DNA from: an uncultured Cellulophaga sp.
GTDB taxonomy: Bacteria; Bacteroidota; Bacteroidia; Flavobacteriales; Flavobacteriaceae
Direction of reading: 5' to 3'
DNA: 64,000 nucleotides
NCBI GenBank assembly: GCA_947491225.1
Contig: CANLIE010000003.1
Location: 62,001-126,000 of the forward strand
Below are positions 37,158 through 46,657 of this stretch, one piece after another (position 1 is the stretch's first letter; each line of letters begins with the position of its first letter). Position numbers and translations under genes: made by a program. The notes under the pieces were generated by a model, which did no database searches, was not told where the DNA came from, and saw nothing but the letters and a program-made list of their open reading frames with translations.

Positions 37158-40100
37158 CTATTGGGCAATATGTTTTTTAAATTCTTTTGGACTTTTTCCA
37201 GAATACTTTTTAAAAGAGCGCCCAAAATATTTTGGATCATTGTAGCCACACTCAAAACTAACCTCAGAAATATTCAACTTATTTGTTTTTAGTAAAGATT
37301 CTGCTTTCTGTAGCCTAAGAGATGTGATTATATCTGACGGTGATTGTTTTAATGTTTCTTTAAATAAACGGTAGCATTTTACTCTTGATATGCCTAATTG
37401 TTCAACAAGCATCTCCACATTAAATGATGGGTTGTGCAATTCTTTTTTAATAAAATCTAACCCTTTTTTAAGTAATTTATCATTAGAAGTTGTTATTGGG
37501 CATTTTTCAGTTAAAATACCAAATATTTTTTGTTGATACTCATTTTCTTCTATAACCTTCTGCTTTTTATTAATTAAGGATTTTATTTTTTTCGTAATAA
37601 AAATCTTACTGACAGGTAATTGAATAAGTGTATCTATAGCAAGCTCCACAGATTGCTCTTGTAATTCATAATTAATCTCTTCAGAGATATAAATCAGAGG
37701 TATTTTTATGCGGTTGGTGTCTTTTTTATGAAAATTAAGAAAGTACATTAATTCTTTTGAGAATGCCGCTTGATAAAAGACTAAAGCTTCAATCTTTACT
37801 TGCTTTAAAGCTGAATTTAAATTGTTGACTGAATTTTCAAAAAATAAGTTATAGTTTTCGTTTTCTAAAACTTGTATGGCTGTTGCATAATTTTCTTCTT
37901 TGGTATAGACTAAAACATTTTGTTTGTTTAATACTAAATTTTCCTGTTGATTAAAATGTTTCCAAGAAATCGTTTCTGTTAGTTTCATTTCTGGATTAAT
38001 AACCGTTAAGGGTATCTGTAAAACAACTTTAAATTCCTCATCTGCTTCATAGCTATTAACAAATACTCCTTTTAAGTCTTCTAATAATACTTCCAGAGCT
38101 TTAAAATATGGGCTATAATGTACTATGCTATACCAATTATTTTTTAAAATGGTACTGTTTGATTTAAGTTGAATCTCTAAAAAATTACTTTTATGATTTA
38201 TGCCTATGTTTAAATTAATACTTGTATCTGAATATTTACCAATAGCATTGAAAAAATATTGCAACAATAGCCGAAACCGTAATACGTCTACTTCTACCCA
38301 GCCAATAGTAGCATCAATTTCGCAATTAAAACTTACATTGTTAGACTGTAAATATTTTTTAAATTTTTTAATACTAGACTTTAAAACTGGAAGCAAATTG
38401 ATTGCTGATATTTTTATGGAACCGATGTCTTTGACATAATCAAGATAATTCCATTCCGAAATAAGATTTACCAATTTACTGGATTGATGTATTAAATCGC
38501 GTTGTACTAAAGAATCATCTTTTAGTGTATTTGATATTTTTATTATTTTAGATATAGGTTCTTGAAACTGCGATAATACAAAGATTTTAAATTTTTCTAT
38601 TTCAAAATCTTCATTTTTAAGATTGTTATGCAACTTTATAAGCTTTTCTTTTTGCATTAAAATTTTTTTGTTCTTCTCATTGAGCATTACATTGACTGTA
38701 TGTATATCTTTTTTCTGATTTTCAATAACTTTCGTTCGTTCAGCAATTTGTGCTTCTAAATATATTTGTTTGGCAGCTGTTTTTCTATTTTTAAAATGGA
38801 TGAATACTATTGAAGCTATTAGAAAAAAAATCGTTAATGAAACATAAAATAAAATCGTTTCATAAAAAGCCTTTCTAATGTGTATTGAGAAAAGTACGGG
38901 CTCAGCAATACTATTTTTACCTTCTTTAACAAGAAAACCATAATTACCTGAAGCTAAATTAGTATACTTTATTTTATTTGTGGTATCTAATAAATTCCAG
39001 TTTTCATCTTTTCCTTCTAGTTTATAATAAATATCTATTTTGTTTTTTTTTGGAAATCTAATAGGTACGAGTTCAATATTCAATTGATTGTCTCTATAAC
39101 TCTTTTCAATAGTTGATGCATAGGTTTCACTACCATCTACCAACAGTTTTATTTTAGACTTTGAGTTACTAAATTGAATGCTGGTAGGGTTAAAACAATT
39201 TAGTCCATTTACACCTCCAAAAAACAAAACCCCTTTGGCATCTTGATAATAAGCTCCTTCCGAAAATTCCGAAGCTTGCCATCCCTGATTAGGATCAAAC
39301 GTCGTAATTTTAAAATCATCTTTTTTAATTGTAGCTATGCCTTTTGTTGTACTAAGCCAAACCTCATCTTTATTGGCTAAAAGCCCATAAACCATATGAC
39401 TAGGAAGACCATTAACTTCTGTAATGTTCTTTATTATTTTTTTTTCTCTGTTAAAGATACTAATACCCCCTAATGAGGCTATCCAATAATTATCAGAAAC
39501 ATTATCTATATAAATCGAGTAGATACTGTTGCCTAAAATACCGTCTTCCGTTTTAATATGCTCTAACGCTTTGTTATACAAGTCTAATATTAAAACCCCA
39601 TTTTTTTCTGTTCCCAATATTAAAGATTGTCCTTTTTTCTTCACACATCTAATATGATAGTCTGTAAGTAAATCTTGACCATTAAAAGTTTCAAAGGTGT
39701 TTTTCTTTAAATTAAATTTAGCTAAACCACCCCAACAAGCTATCCAAAGTTGTTTATCCTTATCTTCATAAATAGAATAGTTTCTATTATTGGGTAATTC
39801 TTTAATTTTACTAGCCTCATAACAGACATATTCATTTGCTTTTATACGTAAAACACCTGCATAGGTACCCACCCAAATAGAGCCATCACTTGCAGTAAAT
39901 AATGTTCTAATACGATTCCAATCTGTATTTAAAGATGCTTCTTTCACTTTAAATTTTTGATAGCAATGGGTTTCATCACTATAGAAATAAAGTCCATTAT
40001 TATAATACCCTAACCAAATTCTCCCTGTATTATCTTTGGTTATTGCTCTTATGGTTTCATTAGGTAAATGCGGATATTTAACAGGGTGTGGAACAACCAA

Positions 40101-40877
40101 TGATATTTTTTCTGAACCAGTATAAGCCATACTTAAACCACCATCTTTTTGCCCTATCCAAATGTTCCCAAAATCATCTTCGTGAAGTTTTTCTATTTCA
40201 TTACTTTTAAATGCATAAGGCAAATATAAATCATAAGTATAATGATCTATTTGAGTATTATTTAAATTATCTAGGCTGTTTGGAATTATATAAATACCGT
40301 TTCTAAGGGTAGCAAACCATATATTCCCTGTTTTGTCTTTTAAAACATCATTTATAGTAAGACTTGGGAACTTGGCTAATAATATATGTTTTAAGGCTCT
40401 ATAATCTTCCTTTTCTACAGATTTGTATGGCTTTTTTTCAAAAGATCCATTAAGATATTCATAGTAATCATTATTCGTTTTTACTACAATGTTTCCTTGT
40501 AGGGATAATTTTATACTCTCAGGAATGGTTTTAAACTTAAAGCTTTCAAATTCCCCATTTCCAATATATCTATTTATGTTACCCTCTTTACTAATTGTCC
40601 ATATAAAACCATTGGCATCTTTTTCAATGTTTAACAAATAGTTACTAGAAATCGTTTTTGGATTGTTAACACTGTGCTTATACACTTTAAAGCTATAACC
40701 ATCAAAATAGTTAAGTCCATCCCAAGTTGCAACCCATAACCCCCCATCTTTATCGTTCTCTATGTCTACTACTGAATTATTAGACAACCCTTCACTGGTA
40801 GTAAAATTTTCAAACTTTATTTGTTGACCAAAAGATTGAAATACAATAAAATAAAATATTAGTAATAGCCTAACCAT
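37158..40877 (-). CDS. Propeller-type hybrid sensor/AraC regulator with inactive kinase and receiver parts
   Basis: 1239 residues with the layout of a Bacteroidota hybrid two-component regulator. A signal peptide is followed by two-component-regulator propeller repeats (about 20-600; for example GNIWIGQKDGG, GRIWLGYYNNG). Then come a Y_Y_Y domain (to ~680), one transmembrane helix (about 690-712), a coiled coil, a HisKA/HATPase-like region, a receiver-like region and a C-terminal AraC HTH (about 1135-1235: VEMLVEQLGISRVKCYRLF). The expected HisKA histidine is replaced (SQFQEPISK), and the DxGxG boxes are missing. The receiver lacks the acidic pair, the phospho-aspartate (LVFYQAAFS) and the KP lysine. 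Probably a sensor that signals by conformation; the likely target is the adjacent susC/D-phosphatase locus. Confidence 0.88.
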   Translation of the reverse strand: MVRLLLIFYFIVFQSFGQQIKFENFTTSEGLSNNSVVDIENDKDGGLWVATWDGLNYFDGYSFKVYKHSVNNPKTISSNYLLNIEKDANGFIWTISKEGNINRYIGNGEFESFKFKTIPESIKLSLQGNIVVKTNNDYYEYLNGSFEKKPYKSVEKEDYRALKHILLAKFPSLTINDVLKDKTGNIWFATLRNGIYIIPNSLDNLNNTQIDHYTYDLYLPYAFKSNEIEKLHEDDFGNIWIGQKDGGLSMAYTGSEKISLVVPHPVKYPHLPNETIRAITKDNTGRIWLGYYNNGLYFYSDETHCYQKFKVKEASLNTDWNRIRTLFTASDGSIWVGTYAGVLRIKANEYVCYEASKIKELPNNRNYSIYEDKDKQLWIACWGGLAKFNLKKNTFETFNGQDLLTDYHIRCVKKKGQSLILGTEKNGVLILDLYNKALEHIKTEDGILGNSIYSIYIDNVSDNYWIASLGGISIFNREKKIIKNITEVNGLPSHMVYGLLANKDEVWLSTTKGIATIKKDDFKITTFDPNQGWQASEFSEGAYYQDAKGVLFFGGVNGLNCFNPTSIQFSNSKSKIKLLVDGSETYASTIEKSYRDNQLNIELVPIRFPKKNKIDIYYKLEGKDENWNLLDTTNKIKYTNLASGNYGFLVKEGKNSIAEPVLFSIHIRKAFYETILFYVSLTIFFLIASIVFIHFKNRKTAAKQIYLEAQIAERTKVIENQKKDIHTVNVMLNEKNKKILMQKEKLIKLHNNLKNEDFEIEKFKIFVLSQFQEPISKIIKISNTLKDDSLVQRDLIHQSSKLVNLISEWNYLDYVKDIGSIKISAINLLPVLKSSIKKFKKYLQSNNVSFNCEIDATIGWVEVDVLRFRLLLQYFFNAIGKYSDTSINLNIGINHKSNFLEIQLKSNSTILKNNWYSIVHYSPYFKALEVLLEDLKGVFVNSYEADEEFKVVLQIPLTVINPEMKLTETISWKHFNQQENLVLNKQNVLVYTKEENYATAIQVLENENYNLFFENSVNNLNSALKQVKIEALVFYQAAFSKELMYFLNFHKKDTNRIKIPLIYISEEINYELQEQSVELAIDTLIQLPVSKIFITKKIKSLINKKQKVIEENEYQQKIFGILTEKCPITTSNDKLLKKGLDFIKKELHNPSFNVEMLVEQLGISRVKCYRLFKETLKQSPSDIITSLRLQKAESLLKTNKLNISEVSFECGYNDPKYFGRSFKKYSGKSPKEFKKHIAQ

Positions 40878-41531
40878 TGTTTCTTTTTCATCTTGTAATT
40901 ATACGGTTATAAGATTGCTCAAACATAAAGATTGAGTTAAATTAAAGTTCAATGTAAATCAAAAAAATGAGTGCTTTTCTCTCCTTAAATACCAAGCACA
41001 CATAACTCCAAACAATTATGTAATACACTATAAGAATATATATAAAGCTGATAAATTAAATTCTAGAGGCTACTTTCTAGTAATAAACATCTAAGGTTTT
41101 TCAATTAAAGAAAAAAAACATATATGCATATGCCTTGGTTGGTTCATCTAGAAAACTAGACAACACCATTTTTTTGTTAATTTACTCTTTATTAAAAAAA
41201 ATCAAATCAATCTAAAAATATAGGAGAGGAAAAGGGAGTTATTGAACTTTATGGGTAAGTAATGGCTGTCTACTATATTACCGCTAATACTGGGTAGAAG
41301 AAACTAATAGAAAACATCTAAAGTATAAGAATTTATATACTCATTGCTTTAACCATAATACTCAAAATTATTTTTAAATAAAAAATAGTATAAGAGTATT
41401 TTTGCCATTCATAACAAACAAATTAGTTTTCTCTTGAGAGAAAGAAAAACAATAAATAAAAATGTAACAATTGATAGTATTATATTTTTATGATTACATC
41501 TTCTTTAAAATTAATTTGACATACTTTATTT
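40878..41531. other. 654-base AT-rich intergenic region without a recognised gene
   Basis: It lies between the regulator gene and the DoxX-like gene. Stops occur in all frames. Only weak signals are present: a small TCTAG/CTAGA hairpin near 41148 followed by TTTTTTT on the plus strand, and an AATACTC/GAGTATT pair near 41350-41396. No plus-strand gene would use either. I see no tRNA or small RNA I would defend. Confidence 0.45.
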
Positions 41532-41981
41532 CTATTTTATGGAACTGATATAAACCCATACCACAAATAAAATTTGCAAAGGAACTCTAAACCATAAATA
41601 AGCTAGTCCATTACCATCGTAAGCAGCATTTTGATAATTTACTTGATCTATGGATGCCTTAATATTAGCTGGTAGTATTAGCACAAAAAATAAAATCAAT
41701 AACCAAGCAGTGATTGACTTAAGGCTTGGAACGTGAAGTGTAATAGCACCTAATATTTCTATAATTGCAGTAAAATATACCAGTTCCTTTTTGAAAGGAA
41801 TAAAATTAGGAATCATCATAGACATTCCTTCAGTATATAAAAAATGTCCTAAAGCGGTAAAGAGTAACATAACGGACATTCCTATACGAGCAGATAAAGC
41901 ATAATCGTATTTGCCTGTAACAATTTTTAAAATAAACACAGCTATTGTAAAAGTAAAAATCAGTATTAAAAGTGGCTTCAT
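41532..41981 (-). CDS. DoxX-like four-helix membrane protein
   Basis: 149 residues with four predicted transmembrane helices (about 2-18, 33-50, 70-88 and 128-147). The arrangement is that of DoxX/MauE-like proteins (SARIGMSVMLLFTALGHF, then AIIEILGAITL). The function of this group is unclear; some members take part in quinone or redox processes. It lies 51 bases downstream of the Crp/Fnr-like regulator on the same strand, so co-transcription is likely and the regulator may control it. Confidence 0.7.
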   Translation of the reverse strand: MKPLLILIFTFTIAVFILKIVTGKYDYALSARIGMSVMLLFTALGHFLYTEGMSMMIPNFIPFKKELVYFTAIIEILGAITLHVPSLKSITAWLLILFFVLILPANIKASIDQVNYQNAAYDGNGLAYLWFRVPLQILFVVWVYISSIK

Positions 41982-42032
41982 TTTTTTTTCACAAACTTCT
42001 ATAAAGCTAGCTATTTAAACAATGAACCTATG

Positions 42033-42599
42033 TTAAGAAATATTTCTTCTAATTCTACTCAATGCCTGTGGAGTAATTCCAATATATGAAGCTATATACT
42101 TTAGAGGTATCTCTTTAATTAACTCTGGTCTTTCCGTAAATAAATTTAAATACCTTTCTTCTGCTGTCTCATTAAGAAAAGATTGTTCTCGCTGAGATTT
42201 TATCAAAAAAAGATTTTCTGCTGTAATCCTTCCAATTAAATTTCCGATCTCTGTCTGTTTATAAATATCTTGTAAATCCTTGTATGTTATTCTCCAAAGA
42301 ACAACATTAGATAAAGTCTCAGTCTGGTATGCACTTGGCTTTTGAGTTAAAAAAGAATCATAAGCGCTCATAAATTGACCGCTGAAGCAAAACGCAAAAG
42401 TAATGTCGTTCTCTTCTTTTGGCACAAAAAGTCTAATAGAGCCTTTTTCTATGAAACTAAGATGGTTTTCTACCTTGCCTAACTCTAAAAGTGTTGTCTT
42501 TTTCTTGTACTCACTTTTTTTAAGCTTAGAAGAAAATATTTTCCAATCCGCATCACTTAATTTAGTAATCTTTTCAAAATATTTTCTTACTTGATTCAT
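42033..42599 (-). CDS. Crp/Fnr-family transcriptional regulator
   Basis: 188 residues. An N-terminal cyclic-nucleotide-binding-type beta-roll (about 15-120: LLELGKVENHLSFIEKGSIRLF in part, FAFCFSGQFMSAYDSF) is followed by a long helix. The C-terminal winged helix carries YIASYIGITPQALSRIRR (about 165-185). There is no FNR-type N-terminal cysteine cluster. This short form is common in Bacteroidota and may bind no cyclic nucleotide. It is transcribed divergently from rlmD and upstream of the DoxX-like gene. Confidence 0.88.
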   Translation of the reverse strand: MNQVRKYFEKITKLSDADWKIFSSKLKKSEYKKKTTLLELGKVENHLSFIEKGSIRLFVPKEENDITFAFCFSGQFMSAYDSFLTQKPSAYQTETLSNVVLWRITYKDLQDIYKQTEIGNLIGRITAENLFLIKSQREQSFLNETAEERYLNLFTERPELIKEIPLKYIASYIGITPQALSRIRRNIS

Positions 42600-42661
42600 T
42601 ATAAAATTTTAGGGAAAGAATCTGTTATAAACTTTATTGCTAAATTAACAATAATGAGGTA

Positions 42662-42691
42662 TTTGGATAACAAATAATTCTGCTATTTTTG
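42662..42691 (+). promoter_or_regulatory. rlmD promoter with both Bacteroidota boxes
   Basis: TTTG (42662-42665), 18 bases, then TATTTTTG (42684-42691): a full match to the Bacteroidota primary sigma factor consensus (TTTG / TAnnTTTG). The rlmD ATG begins 4 bases later, so the transcript is probably leaderless. Confidence 0.7.
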
Positions 42692-42695
42692 CGCT

Positions 42696-44111
42696 ATGCG
42701 AAAAAAAAACAAAAGAGTCGTTTTTGAAAATGTAGAGGTAGTAGATGCTGGGGCAAAAGGAAAAACAATAGGTAAAGCTCCAGACGGACGTGTAATTTTC
42801 TTAAACAATGCTGTTCCTGGAGATATAGTAGATGTACAGACTACAAAAAAGAGAAAAGCTTATTTTGAAGGTACTGCTATAAATTACCACACATTATCTG
42901 ATAAAAGAACCGAACCAAAATGTGAACACTTTGGAGTTTGTGGTGGTTGTAAATGGCAACATATGAGCTATAATCATCAATTGTTTTATAAACAAAAAGA
43001 GGTTGAAAATAACTTAACAAGAATTGGGCATTTGCATCTACCATATGTAACTCCAATTTTAGGGTCAGAAAAACAATATTTCTATCGTAACAAAATGGAA
43101 TTTTCATTTTCTGATAGTCGATGGTTAACTTTAGATGAAGTAAAATCCAATGAAGAAATTGAAGATCGTAATGCTTTGGGGTTTCATATTCCTGGAATGT
43201 GGGATAAAATACTGGACATAAAAAAATGTCATTTACAAACAGACCCATCTAATGCAATTAGGTTGGAAGCTAAAGAATTTGCAACAAAAAACAATATTAC
43301 CTTTTTTAACCCAAGACACCATAAAGGTGAATTACGTACTTTAATGATACGTACATCTTCAATTGGTGAAATTATGGTTTTAATTCAGTTTTTTGATAAC
43401 AATAAAGAAAACAGGGAACTTTTATTAAATCACTTGGCTAGTACTTTTCCAGAGATTACATCTTTGTTATACGTAATTAACCAAAAACAGAATGATACTA
43501 TTTATGATCAAGATATAATATGTTTTTCTGGTCGTGATCATATTTTTGAAGAGATGGAGGGACTACAGTTTAAAATTAATCCAAAATCTTTTTACCAAAC
43601 CAACTCAGAACAAGCATACGAATTGTATAAAATTACACGAGATTTTGCAGAACTTAATGGAGATGAGTTGGTGTACGATTTATATACAGGAACAGGAACC
43701 ATTGCTCAGTTTGTTGCCAAAAAAGCAAAAAAAGTTGTTGGTATAGAAGCTGTTCCTGAAGCTATTGAAGACGCTAAAGCCAACGCCAAACACAACAATA
43801 TAGATAATACAGTTTTTTATGCTGGTGATATGAAAAAAATTTTTAATCCAGAGTTTATTACTCAAAATGGTACACCAGACGTAATTATTACGGATCCACC
43901 AAGAGAAGGTATGCACAAAGATGTTGTAGCCCAAATTTTAGCAATTGCTCCCAACAAAGTAGTTTATGTAAGCTGTAATAGTGCTACACAAGCTAGGGAT
44001 TTAGAATTAATGAATGATATGTACAAAATTACTAAACTACAAGCAGTAGATATGTTTCCACAAACACATCATGTAGAAAATGTTGTACTTTTGAAAAAGA
44101 GGGCACATTAA
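42696..44111 (+). CDS. rlmD: 23S rRNA (uracil-C5)-methyltransferase, RlmD/RumA type
   Basis: 471 residues. A TRAM domain lies at the N-terminus (about 5-63). The iron-sulfur cysteines CEHFGVCGGC (C-x5-C-x2-C near residue 76) have a fourth cysteine near 178. The SAM-binding motif is YDLYTGTGTIAQF, followed by ITDPPREGM and the nucleophilic cysteine in VSCNSATQARDL (near 426). This is the layout of RlmD, which makes m5U in 23S rRNA; RlmC/TrmA paralogues differ in details, so the exact target base is inferred. It is followed by DUF6452 and DUF6048 genes, a typical flavobacterial neighbourhood. Confidence 0.9.
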   Translation: MRKKNKRVVFENVEVVDAGAKGKTIGKAPDGRVIFLNNAVPGDIVDVQTTKKRKAYFEGTAINYHTLSDKRTEPKCEHFGVCGGCKWQHMSYNHQLFYKQKEVENNLTRIGHLHLPYVTPILGSEKQYFYRNKMEFSFSDSRWLTLDEVKSNEEIEDRNALGFHIPGMWDKILDIKKCHLQTDPSNAIRLEAKEFATKNNITFFNPRHHKGELRTLMIRTSSIGEIMVLIQFFDNNKENRELLLNHLASTFPEITSLLYVINQKQNDTIYDQDIICFSGRDHIFEEMEGLQFKINPKSFYQTNSEQAYELYKITRDFAELNGDELVYDLYTGTGTIAQFVAKKAKKVVGIEAVPEAIEDAKANAKHNNIDNTVFYAGDMKKIFNPEFITQNGTPDVIITDPPREGMHKDVVAQILAIAPNKVVYVSCNSATQARDLELMNDMYKITKLQAVDMFPQTHHVENVVLLKKRAH

Positions 44112-44141
44112 TTGCTCATAAAAACATTATAAAATATGTTT

Positions 44142-44648
44142 ATGAAAAAAACTGGATTATTATTATTAATTCTAATTTCAATAGTTATCTCATCTTGTGA
44201 AAAAGATGACATCTGTGTTGGTGAAGAAATTCCTTTGTTAGTAATTGAATTCTTTGATAATGATGTTACAGAGGAAACAGCAAAAGCTGTTAAAAAACTT
44301 AGAGTATTAGGAGAAGGAAAGGTTGATGCGGTTAACCCTAAAACTGACCGTACTGACTTAAAAAGTATAAAGCTTCCTTTACGATCCAATGAAAATTCAA
44401 CAGCATTTAATCTTATTTCTAATTCCGCAGATGATGACAATAATGTTGAAACAGGAAATACAGATACTTTAACATTTAATTACGATAAAAAAGAAGTCTT
44501 TGTATCAAGAGCCTGTGGCTATGTAATTCATTATGAAAATTTATCGCATATTTTGCAAACAGATACGGATAACTGGATTAAGAAAATAGAAATAAAAGAA
44601 ACCTTAGTTGAAAACCAAGCCATAACACATGTTAAAATATTTCACTAG
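44142..44648 (+). CDS. DUF6452 family lipoprotein
   Basis: 168 residues from the ATG at 44142 (an ATG two codons earlier at 44136 is equally possible). The signal peptide ends in the lipobox ISSC. The mature part has a DDICVGEEIPLLVIEF segment near its start and SRACGYVIHYENL near the end, the features of DUF6452. The function is unknown; an outer-membrane or periplasmic lipoprotein is likely. It starts 30 bases after rlmD and overlaps the DUF6048 gene by 20 bases. Confidence 0.78.
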   Translation: MKKTGLLLLILISIVISSCEKDDICVGEEIPLLVIEFFDNDVTEETAKAVKKLRVLGEGKVDAVNPKTDRTDLKSIKLPLRSNENSTAFNLISNSADDDNNVETGNTDTLTFNYDKKEVFVSRACGYVIHYENLSHILQTDTDNWIKKIEIKETLVENQAITHVKIFH

Positions 44649-45390
44649 CATTTGCTTACTTTTTATATGTCTTATAAGCACAGGACAAAGTAAAACAATA
44701 GATTTCAATAAAAAGGATTCTATTGTTTACAAACAACCATACGGTATACGTGCAGGTATTGACCTAAGTAGGCTGGCAAAAAACTTTTACAATAGTGAGT
44801 ACAGTGGTCTAGAGTTAACTGGTGACTACAGATTAAGTCAAAACTTATATATTGCTGCTGAGCTTGGGAATGAAAAAAACACTAGACAAGAAGACCAATA
44901 TAATTTTACTACCACAGGTAGTTATGGTAAACTTGGTATAGACTTTAACGTCTATGAAAATTGGTATGGAATGAACAATTCTATATTTATTGGAGGAAGG
45001 TATGCATACAGCACATTTAAACATAAAATAAACAATTACCAAATATATAACACCAGTAGATATTGGAATGATGATTTTATAACTGGAGTAGAAAATCTTT
45101 CTGAGTTTGATGGTTTAAGTGCCTCTTGGTTAGAGTTTGTTTTTGGAACAAAAGTTGAGCTTTTCAACAATTTATATCTTGGCGCCAGCGTGCGTTTAGG
45201 TTACTTGGTCAGCAATACAAGAGATGAACAGTTTGCTAACATTTGGATTCCTGGTTTTAATAAGACCACTGAAGGTAGTAATTTTGGAACTGGATACAAC
45301 TATACAATTAGTTATTTAATTCCATTATACAGAAAAGCAAAAAAGAAGAAAAAGGAAGAAAAAACAAGTTCTGATTCAGAAACTGACTGA
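44629..45390 (+). CDS. DUF6048 family outer-membrane beta-barrel-like protein
   Basis: 253 residues. The signal peptide ends in STGQ, followed by alternating aromatic/hydrophobic beta strands: YGIRAGIDLSRLAKNF, GLELTGDYRLSQNLYIAAE, FIGGRYAYSTF, and a final YTISYLIPLY. A lysine-rich then acidic tail (KKKKKEEKTSSDSETD) follows. The pattern fits the DUF6048 family, probably a small outer-membrane barrel. It overlaps the DUF6452 gene by 20 bases; the two are likely partners. Confidence 0.78.
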   Translation: MLKYFTSICLLFICLISTGQSKTIDFNKKDSIVYKQPYGIRAGIDLSRLAKNFYNSEYSGLELTGDYRLSQNLYIAAELGNEKNTRQEDQYNFTTTGSYGKLGIDFNVYENWYGMNNSIFIGGRYAYSTFKHKINNYQIYNTSRYWNDDFITGVENLSEFDGLSASWLEFVFGTKVELFNNLYLGASVRLGYLVSNTRDEQFANIWIPGFNKTTEGSNFGTGYNYTISYLIPLYRKAKKKKKEEKTSSDSETD

Positions 45391-45403
45391 CTCAGAACAA
45401 TAA

Positions 45404-46570
45404 CTATTCTTGTTTATCCTTATTATACTTTGCTTTTTTGCTACCAGCGTACATTACATACTTTACTAATCTAGATTCTAAATGGCTATTAAATACTTTT
45501 ATTTTTCTTGATGGTCGTAAACCAACGTATTTTAGGGCTTCTAAATTAGATGTAATAAACCAAGCATCAGTTCCTGGATAACTTTTCTTTAATGTATTTC
45601 CTATCTCTGCATAAAACTCCTCCATTTCAATATTCAATCGTTCACCATAAGGAGGGTTAAAAACCATATGCAAATGCCCATCTATTTCTTTACTGGAATC
45701 AAAAAAGTTTTTCCTTTCTACAGTAATGTATTCTGTTAAATTAGCATTTTCAACATTATCTTTTGCTTTTTTAACCGCAGAAGGTGCTTTATCGTAACCA
45801 ACTATTTTAAAGTGAAACTCTCTTACTTTATTTAAACTACTATCTATTATTTTTTCAAAAAGAGCTTCATCAAAATTTATCCACTTTTCAAAAGCAAACT
45901 CTTTTCTATTAATATTTGCTGGAATGTTGCAAGCAATCATAGCTGCTTCAGTTAAAAAAGTACCACTACCACACATTGGATCTATGAAATCACATTGTCC
46001 ATCCCAACCACTTAATAACAAACAACCAGCAGCTAATACTTCATTAATAGGAGCTATGTTTGTAGCTGTCCTATATCCTCTTTGGTGCAAAGAACGCCCT
46101 GAAGAATCTAAAGCTACATTACACGTATCATTTTGTATGTGAATGTTAAAGCGTACATCTGGAAATTTTATATCTACATTTGGTCTATCGCCATCGGTAT
46201 CTCTAAATTTGTCAACAATGGCATCTTTTACTTTTTGAGACACATAAAGTGAATGTGCAAATATATCTGATTTTATGGTCGTATCTATAGCAAAGGTGGT
46301 ATCTGTAGAAAGAAATTCTCCCCAATCCATTGCATAGATTTTTCTATACAAATCATTTTCATTATACACTTTAAAGGAATGTATAGGTTTTATGATTTTT
46401 ATAGCTGTACGCAAGCAAAGGTTAGCTTTATACATAAATCCTTTATCACCCTCAAAAAAGACACAACGCACACCTTCCTTTACATTCATTGCGCCTAGAT
46501 TTCTCAATTCTTTCGCCAAAATTTCCTCAAAACCAAATAAGGTTTTGGCTATCATTTTATAATTATTCAT
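45404..46570 (-). CDS. THUMP-domain class I SAM-dependent RNA methyltransferase
   Basis: 388 residues from the ATG at 46570; the longer frame to 46600 is a hydrophobic extension not seen in relatives. MIAKTLFGFEEILAKEL opens the THUMP region. The Rossmann methyltransferase domain has DPMCGSGTFLTEAAM and the catalytic-type MVFNPPYGERL. These are the features of the RlmL N-terminal half / Trm11-like guanine-N2 methyltransferases, so m2G in 23S rRNA is the likely product. It is convergent with the DUF6048 gene, 13 bases apart. Confidence 0.88.
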   Translation of the reverse strand: MNNYKMIAKTLFGFEEILAKELRNLGAMNVKEGVRCVFFEGDKGFMYKANLCLRTAIKIIKPIHSFKVYNENDLYRKIYAMDWGEFLSTDTTFAIDTTIKSDIFAHSLYVSQKVKDAIVDKFRDTDGDRPNVDIKFPDVRFNIHIQNDTCNVALDSSGRSLHQRGYRTATNIAPINEVLAAGCLLLSGWDGQCDFIDPMCGSGTFLTEAAMIACNIPANINRKEFAFEKWINFDEALFEKIIDSSLNKVREFHFKIVGYDKAPSAVKKAKDNVENANLTEYITVERKNFFDSSKEIDGHLHMVFNPPYGERLNIEMEEFYAEIGNTLKKSYPGTDAWFITSNLEALKYVGLRPSRKIKVFNSHLESRLVKYVMYAGSKKAKYNKDKQE

Positions 46571-46657
46571 AGGTATATTAAAGAATAGGCAAAAATACAT
46601 TAATTTTATACCCTTATCGTATTTAGATACTAAAAATAGTATAATACCAATATTTAT

